In this document: one piece after another, positions 9,432-17,701 of the stretch
Layout of the letters: every line of letters begins with the position of its first letter
Position numbering within the stretch: the first letter of the stretch is position 1
NCBI GenBank assembly: GCA_947579605.1
Contig: OX388307.1
Span: forward strand, 31,597,237 to 31,661,236
DNA length: 64,000 nucleotides
Reading direction: 5' to 3'
Source: Athripsodes cinereus
Lineage: Eukaryota > Arthropoda > Insecta > Trichoptera > Leptoceridae
The notes under the pieces: model-generated
Database searches by the model: none
What the model was told of the DNA's origin: nothing
Seen by the model: only the letters and a program-made list of their open reading frames with translations
Translations under genes and position numbers: made by a program

Positions 9432-10915
9432 AGGACTTGTGTTTCGCTGTTATCAGATGTTCGTGAGGAATAAAGTTTTTCATAGAAGTTTTGAGCTATT
9501 TGCACTGTTTCAGATCTGTTACTGCATTCGCTACCATCTTCTCTACACAATGTCGTTATTTGTTTTTTGCCAACACTAAGCTTCTTCTGTAGGATCTTAG
9601 TTCCTCCGCTGTTTTTTATGATTTCATTGACTAGGTCTTCTTTGTGCTTTGCCACATCTTTTCGAATACATTTGCGAACCATTTTGTTCAGTGTTTTATA
9701 TTCTGTTGTATCCTGTTTACCTTGACCTCTCATATCGTTTCTTTTCTTGACAAGTAATTTTGTCGCGTCAGTTAGTTTGTCACTTTTTGTTGGGGGTGAT
9801 TTAGAGGATATTGATTCAACAGCTTTGTTTAACGTGTCTGTTATATATTGATTCATTTCTTCGTATGTACCTGAAGAAGGGAATGAAGACTTACTCAGTT
9901 CTGTAGTAATAGTCGCTTGATATTCTATAGTTTTTGAAGTTAGCATCTCGTATACATTGTGTTTTGGCTTTTTGATAAGTTTCAGTCTTTCCAATTTGGT
10001 ATTAATAGTTACTGTGCCTCTTACTAATCTATGGTCGCTATCTACTGCGAACCTGTTCAGCACTGATATATCGCTGATAATGTATTTGTGAGTGCAATGA
10101 ATAAAGTCAATTTCATTTCTTATGCTGCCGTTAGGACTTTTCCATGTCCATTTGTTCTGGGGTTTCTTATTGAAAAACGTGTTCATAGCGTATAAATTAT
10201 TTTCCTGTAGGAAATCTACCAATATGTTTCCTCTTTCGTTTCTTGTTCCCAGTCCAAATTCACCTACACTTGTCTCCATGTCAGATAGTCTTTTACCTAT
10301 TTTGGCATTGAAATCACCAATCAAGCATGTTAGGTGTGTGTTGTCGTTTCTTAAACTTTGGCTCATATCATCGTAGAATTCTTCTAGTTCGTCGTCAGTG
10401 CTGGAAGATGTAGGTGCATACACTTGGATCAGTTTCAGACTGTATCTATCATTTATCTTTATTATCAAGTAAATAACTCTGTCAGATATTGACTTGATAC
10501 AGGTAACTCGATTTTGTATGTTTTTGTTTATTAAAAATCCTACTCCGCCGGTTGTTTCATTCGTGTTGCCTCTGTAGTAAAATAAGTGGCCTGACTCTAA
10601 GATCAAACAATCTTCTCCTCTACGTTTCACCTCAGATATACCCAAGACGTGCCATTTAATCTTTGACAGTTCTTCCTCCAACTCAACTAACCTGTCCTCC
10701 GTTCTTAGTGTTCTGGCATTAAAGGTAGCAATGAATATTTTCGTCTGTGGGTTATGTGTTGATCCTTTCGTGTCCTTTTTCCTTGCCGAAGTCGTCTCGT
10801 TGCAGCCTTTTTTGGTCTTCTGTGTCCGAATTGCTGCCACCTTCTGCCAACCGCTGCTGTGGTTAACATCAGGATGGCAACCAGAAGGGTTTTGTTTGTT
10901 TTCTGTGTCTATCAT
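9422..10915 (-). CDS. RTE-like endonuclease domain ORF
   Basis: 497-codon ORF forming the 5' half of the element. An N-terminal basic stretch is followed by an endonuclease/exonuclease/phosphatase domain: IATFNARTLRT, ISEVKRRGEDC, GGVGFLINK, QVYAPTSS, CLIGDFNAKIGKR, FIHCTHKYIISDI and AVDSDHRLV. The domain nicks target DNA for primed reverse transcription. Such proteins are often mis-annotated in insect genomes as craniofacial development protein 2-like. The ORF ends at a premature stop near 9422 caused by a frameshift; the true partner is the RT in another frame just downstream, so this is half of a broken polyprotein. Confidence 0.92.
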   Translation of the reverse strand: MIDTENKQNPSGCHPDVNHSSGWQKVAAIRTQKTKKGCNETTSARKKDTKGSTHNPQTKIFIATFNARTLRTEDRLVELEEELSKIKWHVLGISEVKRRGEDCLILESGHLFYYRGNTNETTGGVGFLINKNIQNRVTCIKSISDRVIYLIIKINDRYSLKLIQVYAPTSSSTDDELEEFYDDMSQSLRNDNTHLTCLIGDFNAKIGKRLSDMETSVGEFGLGTRNERGNILVDFLQENNLYAMNTFFNKKPQNKWTWKSPNGSIRNEIDFIHCTHKYIISDISVLNRFAVDSDHRLVRGTVTINTKLERLKLIKKPKHNVYEMLTSKTIEYQATITTELSKSSFPSSGTYEEMNQYITDTLNKAVESISSKSPPTKSDKLTDATKLLVKKRNDMRGQGKQDTTEYKTLNKMVRKCIRKDVAKHKEDLVNEIIKNSGGTKILQKKLSVGKKQITTLCREDGSECSNRSETVQIAQNFYEKLYSSRTSDNSETQVLMV

Positions 10916-11143
10916 ATTGGGGGGTTATTTTGGACGGCTACATTTTTGTAGCTCCATACCACGCTGTCCAGACGGGTTGGTATGGGGGATTTTTCGGATC
11001 TCCTTCTTTATGTGCTGTGGGGATTTGGACCCAAGCCGGTGGTACGGTTATCCCGCCGATTTTCGGTCGTCAGAGCCTCGTCGGTTGACATTTGGGTTGG
11101 CTAGGTGTTTTTCGCCATCACCCCTTCCCCCCCTATAAATGTT

Positions 11144-11300
11144 AAATAATGACAATTCACATAATATAATATCTACTTATATTTTTTTCAATTCTGGAGT
11201 CTACGTCATCTTCACCAGATTGTAAGTATTTAATATTATTTGACAAAGAATGGTCATAATCTGTCTTATTTTATGGTGTAGAGGTGTGGAATCTTAAAGT
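11144..11300 (+). repeat. Segmental duplication, copy A continued (partner 16823-16985)
   Basis: Resumes the duplicated host segment on the far side of the RTE-like insertion: AAATAATGACAATTCACATAATATAATATC onward, through GGTGTAGAGGTGTGGAATCTTAAAGTT. The match to 16823-16985 is high. It carries the damaged micro-exon at 11192-11221. Confidence 0.85.
11192..11221 (+). pseudogene. Micro-exon copy with a broken splice acceptor
   Basis: Thirty-nt homologue of the phase-1 micro-exon at 16871-16897. The donor GTAAGT is intact, but the acceptor reads TTTTTTTCAA instead of CAG, so splicing to it should fail. The complete codons would read LESTSSSPD, a Ser-rich linker. Confidence 0.5.
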
Positions 11301-11304
11301 TAAT

Positions 11305-11434
11305 AATATAATAAGCCTCGAAGCGTTTGAAATGAGGATCCGCCGTAGAATGCTTAAAATATCCTGAACCGATATCATATCAAGCATTGATGTTTTACGT
11401 AGAGCTAATGCAAATAGTGTCCTATTTACCACTG
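11305..11434 (+). pseudogene. Non-LTR reverse transcriptase C-terminal relic, left half
   Basis: Translates to a decayed LEAFEMRIRRRMLKIS stretch followed by a segment resembling DVLRRANANSVLFTTV, the familiar region after the RT domain of RTE-type elements. An in-frame stop follows KIS. It stops exactly at the TTAA at 11435-11438 and continues at 17410. Confidence 0.75.
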
Positions 11435-12052
11435 TTAACCCTACGATGGTAACAGGGGTGACGCATCACCCCACCTGCTCATTAACATACTGATATCTCG
11501 AAAATTACTTGTTGTTTTGCGCTAGCATTTTATGTATTCTTTTCTGGTTCCGTGCTTTATCAGTAGCCATTGCGCATTGGCAGTGGAAGCACGCTAATTC
11601 CCCGATACAGGAACGTATGGGGTGTTGCGCCACCCCTGTTACTATTTACGTTTGTATTTTTTGTAAACATTAAATTAAATAATTGCTTATTTTCTTAATA
11701 ATTCTTTGCTGACAATGGCCAGTACTTGAGTCGTAGCTGCGCCAACAGTCCCTGCAAACCCAAATGTAAATTAGTATAATGATAATACTTTATATTTAAT
11801 GTTGTAAAAGCGTGTCCCGCAGGCAACAGAATGGGATGTTTTTATTGGGTAGGTACCTCACTGTTTTTCAGTCTTCCTCCAACACAAAGTATACCATTTA
11901 TCAATACTGGATTTAATGATTTTACATTACTACGAGCAGACACCTGACCATCCTTTTCCAAATCCCTTATTTCCCTGTGAAAGAAAATACCTTGGATGTT
12001 GCACAATACATCATGTGCATGTTGAAGTTCAGATACCTGTAAAGATCCAGTT

Positions 12053-12867
12053 CTACGCCCTGTTTTTGATGAAAGATGGACCATTCCACCACAAAGTCGA
12101 AGATGAAAGTTGTTGTACAGATGTACCCCTGGAAATCAAGTCAGCTGGGTTGTGTTGTGACGATACATGTATCCATTGACAATCTTCTATGCTACGTTGA
12201 ATTTCTGCTACCCTGTTACAAAGGTATCCGTTTTTGTTGCTGAGGCTCGTAGCCATGACAACACAATAGTTGAATCTGTGAAAAGCTTAGTGGAAACACC
12301 TTGATAACCCATGTTCTCCTTTATGGACTTGACAAGTGCAGCTAATAGTAGCGCTCCTGATAATTCTAGCCTAGGCATGGTAAGTTGTTTGAGAGGTGCC
12401 ACTCTAGATTTTGCACAAAGTAAATTGATCTGTGTCCTACCTTGTTCATCCATGGACTTTAAATATACAGTACACCCATACGCTTCCTTTGATGCATCGG
12501 AAAACCCAAATATTTGTATGTCTGCACTACCTGTTGACGTTGCAATTACCCTCCTTGGAATCTTGATGATGTTGATGTCTTGTAGATCCCTTTTGTAAAG
12601 GTTCCATGCAATAATAATGTCTTCAGGTAGTTCATTGTCCCATCCTATCTGTAACTGCCAATTTTTTTGCATTAATAATTTTGCCCTAATAACAATAGGC
12701 CCAGTGAGTCCTAAAGGATCGAACGTCTTAGAAATGTCTGAAAGAATTGTCCTTTTAGTAGACGTTGATGTATTTGTTTCAATGTTAACCTTATAATGAA
12801 AAGTGTCTTTGTAACTGTTCCAATGCAACCCTAGAATTTTGCACGGAAAATCGTCCTCCAGATTCAA
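12053..12867 (-). pseudogene. Bel/Pao RNase H / A17-like region
   Basis: Contains the Pao landmarks CKILGLHWNS, SKTFDPLGLTGP, FGFSDASKEAYGCTVY, KSRVAPLKQLTMPRLELSGA and FTDSTIVLSWL, then in a shifted frame HVSSQHNPADLISRG. These correspond to the connection and RNase H domains. At least one frameshift near 12210-12255 breaks the ORF. It would degrade RNA in the RNA-DNA hybrid during replication if intact. Confidence 0.88.
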
Positions 12868-12921
12868 AGATTTACTGTCATTGTTCTTAACAGTGTCATA
12901 AAGGTCTTCCAGATTTGACCT

Positions 12922-13308
12922 CTATTTGGTAAGTTTCATACCTGCCTTGTCTAGAAGGTATGACAGTTCATTTTTTAAATTAATACAAGTCTGCTTATCA
13001 TGATCTCCCGTTAAGAGATCATCCACATAAAAATCCCTTTGTATCACCTGAGAAGTGAGAGGAAAAATAGTAGAATAAATTGTACTTAGTTCCTTTAGAC
13101 ATCTCATCGCGAGATATGGTAACGCACTGAGTCCGTATGTGACGCTGTTGAGTCGGAAATTGACCTGCATATAATACTGTTGTATATCTGCACTCAAGAC
13201 ATATTGATGTTTCCTGAAATTAATCAACAATGTAAATAACTCATTATGTATGGTAGGTGTTTTCATCAGATTATCATTTAGGGATTTTCCATTAGACGTT
13301 TTTACCAT
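12922..13308 (-). pseudogene. Bel/Pao reverse transcriptase fragment
   Basis: RT palm fragment with LSADIQQYYMQV and the catalytic box FYVDDLLTG. The expected residues between the D-I and Y-V-D-D motifs are shortened, and the segment upstream is frameshifted. Bel/Pao identity follows from the YVDDLLTG form and from the RNase H region just downstream. Confidence 0.88.
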
Positions 13309-13548
13309 CGAACACTACACGGATTTTTGTTCCCTTGAAAACGGAGTGATGGGGAAGATAAACTGCATTTTCCTTGTCAGGTAGACAAGGAGACATGTGA
13401 CCCAACTCCAAATACTCATTCATGATTGCTGCATATTATGTGTGCAGCTCTGCATCCTTCTGAAACCGTTGCTCCATCGAAAGTAACCTCCTCTTGGCTA
13501 TTTCAAGATAGCTTTCTACGTTAGGTGGACATTCCTTGATTTGTACAC

Positions 13549-13640
13549 TTTTTTTTTTTTTTTTTTAAAAAGATATATCTGGGTTTTGTTATAAACCCAA
13601 ATACAACCTTATACACCTTTCACAGTAAGCTAAAAGCTTA
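13549..13640 (-). repeat. SINE 3' end (family of 22175-22365 and 30970-31150)
   Basis: A T-run, then AAAAGATATATCTGGG and AAACCCAAATACAACC, then the TACACCTTTCACAGTAAGCT box: the reverse complement of the tail of the tRNA-derived SINE seen complete elsewhere in the window. Head absent. A GAATGAATGAATG microsatellite follows at about 13676-13695. Confidence 0.75.
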
Positions 13641-13647
13641 CTGTGAA

Positions 13648-13968
13648 TTAATTAAGTGAATTGAATTGAATTGATGAATGAATGAATGAATGAAAAATGA
13701 ATTGAAAGAAAGTGAAAAAATTACTTACTGAAAATCTGCCCGACTCATCACGAGTCGTAGTACTAGTGAAGTGCTTCTCGCATAATGTCTCTTCCTGGTT
13801 TCGAACCAGAGAATTAGGCACACTTTCCACCTCCCAAAACTTCTCAATATTTTTGTTTAAGTGATTCAAAGAAACGTAGCAAGATACCGGCCTTTGTCTG
13901 CTGATTACTTCAAAATTTCCCGGAATAGCTCCTGCAATGACCCATCCTAATTTGGTCTGATGCATCAT
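13648..13968 (-). pseudogene. Bel/Pao polyprotein spacer fragment (protease-RT)
   Basis: Begins HQTKLGWVIAGAIPG, a hallmark sequence located between the protease and RT of Bel/Pao polyproteins, followed by a FWEVE motif. The last part of the frame runs into SINE and microsatellite DNA and is not coding. Confidence 0.8.
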
Positions 13969-13980
13969 CGGCTGCTGACG

Positions 13981-14652
13981 TTAAGCTGATGCATGATTTC
14001 CCTGCAGTACCTCCCAAAATACCTGTGCTCCCAATAACAAGTCTATTGGAGATGATTTATGGAAGTCAGGGTCAGCTAGCTGCATCTGGGAAGGCACGTG
14101 AAAACATCGTCTGTCCACAGATTGCAGTGGCAAGTTTGATGTAATTACAGGCAGGACCAAACAGTTGATTTTCCTCCTGTAATCATACAATAAAGAATTT
14201 ATTGTTATATCTACCTTTTCTTCAATGTGAGTTACCTGTTGACGCAGTCCCGAGACTGGCAGATATGCTCCCTTTGTTCGTAAGTTGAGTTTCTCGCATA
14301 AACTCTTCGTAATGAAATTCGACTGTGCTGCCGAGTCCAAGAGTGCTCGTGCCCTAAAAATGCCGCCATCAGGGAGTTGGATCCCAACCATGGCCGTGGA
14401 TAACAGTACATCCTCGTCGATTGAGAGCGAAGCATGGTTCACCACAGTAGGAATCTGTGAAATAGGTCCCAGAGTTTCCGTATTTGCTGTCGAATTGTGC
14501 ACGCTCGGTGTGTGCAATAAGGTATGATGGTCCCTCCGACGTACCTTACATCTTCCTCCTGAAGAACAATCCTTGGCAATATGATTCCTTAACATACAGT
14601 TACGGCACAGTCGATGCCCTTTTTCCAGCTCCCACCTTTGCTGAGTCTCCAT
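13981..14652 (-). pseudogene. Bel/Pao gag zinc knuckle and aspartic protease fragment
   Basis: Starts with CRNCMLRNHIAKDC (C-x2-C-x4-H-x4-C), followed by GGRCKVRRRDHHTLLH, the typical C-terminal gag of Bel/Pao. The protease follows with ARALLDSAAQSNFIT; the active-site triplet is DSA, within the range seen in this family. SPIDLLLGAQVF follows near the end. The frame is open for 223 codons but shifted relative to the upstream gag part. Confidence 0.88.
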
Positions 14653-14718
14653 CGACTAAAACTGCTCACATTGGTTTGATCGATGTTGTGGAGAACAAAG
14701 TGGGCAAACTGGGTTTGC

Positions 14719-15075
14719 TCATACATTTGCAACCGAGCCAACTCCTGCTCGGTTGGAGGTGTTGGATGGTTTAAAGTTTTTGTTGTGAGACGTCGTCTCC
14801 AAAATACATGCTCTCTCCCCAATACATTCGTACAGTTCCTTCAATGTAGGTAGCTCACCCTGCAAGTGATGCGATTCCCATATGTTACGTGATACTGAAT
14901 CTAATTTGTTAGCAATTATGTGAATTAACAGGATGTCCCAACTGCTTATGGGTAGTCCCAAACTTTCCAAAGCTCGCGTATGGAGCTGTGAATCATCGAT
15001 CAATCGCCTTAAAGATTGATATGATTCTGGCTTCACTGGAATGAGATTGAAAATGTGATTAACATGTTTGTCCAC
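14719..15075 (-). pseudogene. Bel/Pao gag fragment
   Basis: Encodes a helical gag stretch with FNLIPVKPESYQSLRRLID, LESLGLPISSWD and IIANKLDSVSR, matching the conserved gag region of Bel/Pao elements. It is cut off at the 5' side near 15075 and frameshifted into the knuckle region. No LTR was found between here and 15380. Confidence 0.82.
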
Positions 15076-15540
15076 AATGAGGCGGGTGTTCTAATATATC
15101 TTTGTTAATATGTCCCATGTTCGAAAAATCCGAGTATCTAGCGAACCATGGTCTTCCACTGCGTTCCAACCACGAGCGTCTTTTGGCAATTCCTACACAA
15201 TATAACATCAATTTCTATTCTCAATCATTCTCAGTATGTGGTGCTCGTTGATGGAATAATCTCCCTTCTTCTCATAGAATATCTCAATCTTTTAATGGAT
15301 TTATATACACCGTCAAGAAGTATTTATTGTCTTCTAACTCAGCATCCGTCTCCTAACCCCTTCCTATAGTTCCTGTAGTTCCCGGTCCCTTTTGAGTGTT
15401 AGGTGTGTGGATTGTAGTTTTTCTCTGTTATTTATGTAGCTATTTTTCTTATTGTTTGTGTTTTTGTTATTTTTATTTCTGTTTAGTGTTTGTTAGTATG
15501 ACGTGGTTAAATGTAAGAAATCACTATACATATAGTGATA

Positions 15541-15640
15541 ATCTCTACTACTACTATTACTACGAGTATACCATCACGGCATATCAAGTGGGGTAGCCAG
15601 CAGACCAGCTGCATATAAAACATGCAAGCTGTCTTCTGTC
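15541..15640 (-). repeat. (TAG)n-tailed short repeat, partial copy
   Basis: CTACTACTACTATTACTACG, then ACCATCACGGCATATC, GGGGTAGCCAGCAGACCAGC and AACATGCAAGCTGTC. This is the tail-proximal part of a family with at least 14 copies in the window; this copy is broken off after about 100 bp. Confidence 0.7.
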
Positions 15641-15642
15641 TG

Positions 15643-15757
15643 TCCTCTGTGATAATCTCGCCACTGCATATCATCACATTTTTTTGTTGTGTAAACTGCT
15701 CTGTTGATTTTGTTATACTTATGAATGATGGTGCGCAAGAAGAATAAAAAAAAAAAA
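15643..15757 (+). repeat. LINE 3' end with poly(A) (also near 22850 and 63740)
   Basis: GTGATAATCTCGCCACTGCATATC through GTTATACTTATGAATGATGG to an uninterrupted A-run of about 20. Related sequence occurs at about 22850-22980 and 63740-63795. It precedes copy B of the host duplication. Confidence 0.55.
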
Positions 15758-16020
15758 AAAAAAAAAAACATCTTTTTCGCCGAATCCTACTTCACTATAT
15801 CATGGCAACGGACAGAGGCTCGCAATATATGCAAAGACAATAGCCAAGTTTCTGCCATTCTGTAAATGGATTGAAACTTCCTTTTTAACATTAACTCCTG
15901 CGGAAAAAACATATTATGATATTTCATCCATGGAATTCATGTAGGTTTTCCGCATGCATTTTGGACGATATTTAGACAGTCATAATTTACAAATAATTAT
16001 TACTTATATATTTTTTTCAG

Positions 16021-16050
16021 TTACGGATCCTGAGCCATTTTCACCAATTG
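16021..16050 (+). other. Candidate 30-nt phase-1 micro-exon of the TIL gene
   Basis: Bounded by TTTTTTTCAG and GTAAGT; complete codons TDPEPFSPI. Paralogue of 4045-4074, with non-synonymous changes but intact splice sites and reading frame. Phase 1 on both sides allows it to be skipped or included without shifting the frame. Confidence 0.55.
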
Positions 16051-16870
16051 GTAAGTTTTTAAAAGCATTATAATATTTAAAGCAATTTTAAAATTTTCAT
16101 TTATGTATTGAATGGTCGTATCGTTCTTTCTGACTTTCACATAAGGTCTCCAACATTTTTATCTCCGCGCACTGGTCAACAAGAATAAGCTCTAAGCTAG
16201 CTAAGTGATCACTTTCGGTGCTCATGGGCAACGTTCATCAATTCCGCCATTCTCACTATCGGAATAAAAGGTATATTCCGGTTGCCAAGGCTATAAAATT
16301 ATTTAATGATTTCAATGTTCATGTCGATAATTTCAACATAACATACAATGACTTTATCGCCGGGATTGAGACTCTTCTTTGATTCTTTTGTATCTTTTTA
16401 ATGATGACTTTTTTGTGTTTTATTTTTCTGTCACGCTGTTTTTCTATATTTTTCGTTTTTCCTGCTGAGGTTGCCTTGGCCAAAAGCTTTTATGATCTCA
16501 GTGCAGGGTGATATTTTTGGGATAATAATTACATATACAGTATCTCGGGATTTTTTTTCCAATATTGCAAGTGACACGGGCACATGTGCCATGTGTCGCC
16601 CACAACGATAATAGTTATCGAGAAATATTTAATGCAAACTAACAGATCATTGATCTGTAATAGGAGATTCCAAAAAAGGGCTGCTTTTTAGTTCGCATTA
16701 AATTTTTCTCGATTTGTGGACATTATAATTATTTTGATAGTGGGAATGGCGCGATTGTTGAATATTGCCAATGAACACTGAAAATGAAAACTTTAACGTA
16801 CCGAAAGAATACAATAACTGTTAAATAATGAAAATTCACATAATATAATATCTACTTATATTTTTTTCAG

Positions 16871-16897
16871 TTCAGTCTACGTCATCTTCACCAGATT
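16871..16897 (+). other. Candidate 27-nt phase-1 micro-exon of the TIL gene
   Basis: Bounded by TTTTTTTCAG and GTAAGT; complete codons QSTSSSPD. Three nt shorter than its broken paralogue at 11192-11221, which keeps the phase. It is the nearest micro-exon to the first visible TIL exon (17702). Confidence 0.55.
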
Positions 16898-17409
16898 GTA
16901 AGTATTTAATATTATTTGACAAAGAATGGTCATAGTCTGTTTTATTTTATGGTGTAGAGGTGTGGAATCTTAAAGTTCAAAGTTAGTTAGTTTCTAATAA
17001 AATATATCTTTCTTCATTCCTTTCTTTCTTATTTACTAGTGATTTTTTTTGTAAACATAAAAATAATTACTTGCTTATTTTCAATTCAGTATGGCTTTTC
17101 TTTATAAGAAAAAGCTTGTTGTGCTCTATGCCAACGAAAAAATGACAGAAATGTAAAAAAAATACTCAAAACGCAAATAATTTGGTTTCCCGGAACATCG
17201 GATTTTTTTTGTCTGAATTATAATTCAGTAACCGTATTGTTAATTCTAGTGTCCCTGCTACTTTAAAAACTAATTGATCTCATGCTACAGGTTTCATATT
17301 TTTTGTTTTTCTCTGTAAAATTCTAAATTTCTTTCTTCATTCCTGGCATGGCATGGCACCCCTGTTACCATTTATGATCGTCTAAGTTGTGTTACCATCC
17401 TAGGGTTAA

Positions 17410-17540
17410 ACTCCGTTAAATATCATATTTTGGGCATGTAACGAGAGGAAACATATACATACATCAAACTCCAGATCATCATGAAGGGAAAGGTCGTAGG
17501 CTGCAGAGGGGTCGGTAGAAGACAGCTCTCACAGATAGAT
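17410..17540 (+). pseudogene. Non-LTR reverse transcriptase C-terminal relic, right half
   Basis: Continues the relic of 11305-11434 across the TTAA: an ISYFGHVTRG motif (the conserved GH-x-R region), then KGKVVGCRGVGRRQL in a shifted frame, as in other copies such as 63424-63640. Decayed by stops and frameshifts. Confidence 0.72.
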
Positions 17541-17640
17541 TTGTTGACATTATATAATGATGATGGGAATAGCGTTAATGTTGAACATTGCCAATGTACA
17601 CTGAAAATGGTAACTCAAACATACCGAAAGAAAATAACTT
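17541..17640 (+). repeat. Third, partial copy of the duplicated intron segment
   Basis: GGGAATAGCGTTAATGTTGAACATTGCCAATG through CATACCGAAAGAAAATAACTT matches 4770-4860 and 16730-16815 with more divergence. It lies directly before the first visible TIL exon, so the duplicated unit comes from an intron of that gene. Confidence 0.7.
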
Positions 17641-17701
17641 ACATTATTTATATTAGATAAAATGAGTGTTTTCGCAAATTCATTAAATATCTTTCTTTTA
17701 G

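Larger units (their letters stand above)
4868..11134 (-). mobile_element. RTE-like non-LTR retrotransposon with 9-bp target duplication
   Basis: Minus-strand LINE bounded by the 9-bp direct repeat ATAAATGTT (4859-4867 and 11135-11143). The 3' end at 4868 is a short (ATG)n-type tail (CATCATCATCATG on +), as in RTE-clade elements. The duplicated host segment at 16814-16822 reads ATAACTGTT with no insert, an independent empty site. The 5' end, near 11134, starts with a G-rich run on the minus strand. ORF order 5' to 3' is endonuclease (10915-9422), reverse transcriptase (9431-8665) and C-terminal domain (5544-4881). A frameshift near 9430, a missing linker, and the DNA transposon at 5551-8658 disable it. 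Confidence 0.9.
11842..15075 (-). mobile_element. Degenerate Bel/Pao LTR retrotransposon
   Basis: Fragments on the minus strand appear in Bel/Pao order: gag (15075-14719), zinc knuckle plus aspartic protease (14652-13981), spacer (13968-13648), reverse transcriptase (13308-12922) and RNase H (12867-12053). Frames shift several times. Integrase and LTRs are not recognisable, and a SINE tail sits at 13549-13640. It is an old, dead copy. Confidence 0.88.
15768..16985 (+). repeat. Segmental duplication, copy B (empty site of the RTE-like element)
   Basis: Matches copy A across 3780-4867 and then continues without interruption into the sequence found at 11144-11300, so it shows the locus before the RTE-like element arrived. 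Contains two micro-exons (16021-16050, 16871-16897) with good splice sites. The junction sequence at 16814-16822 is the unduplicated target. Confidence 0.88.
11439..17405. mobile_element. TTAA-bounded CCCT...AGGG interval, piggyBac-type ends
   Basis: TTAA at 11435-11438 is followed by CCCTACGATGGTAAC. TTAA at 17406-17409 is preceded by the mirror image of CCCTAGGATGGTAAC, a 15-bp terminal inverted repeat with one mismatch. GGTAACAGGGGTG recurs just inside both ends. The outside flanks are two halves of one LINE relic, as expected for a single insertion at TTAA. No piggyBac transposase is seen. The interior holds a Bel/Pao relic and, unexpectedly, copy B of the host duplication. The two ends may therefore belong to two copies joined by a tandem duplication and later deletion. 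Confidence 0.6.

Noticed and set aside
17662..17701. In-frame ATG with a weak signal-peptide-like stretch as the start of the TIL gene
   Set aside because: TTTCTTTTAG just downstream is a good acceptor in the same phase as all other exons, and upstream mini-exons share that phase. The start remains possible but is not preferred.
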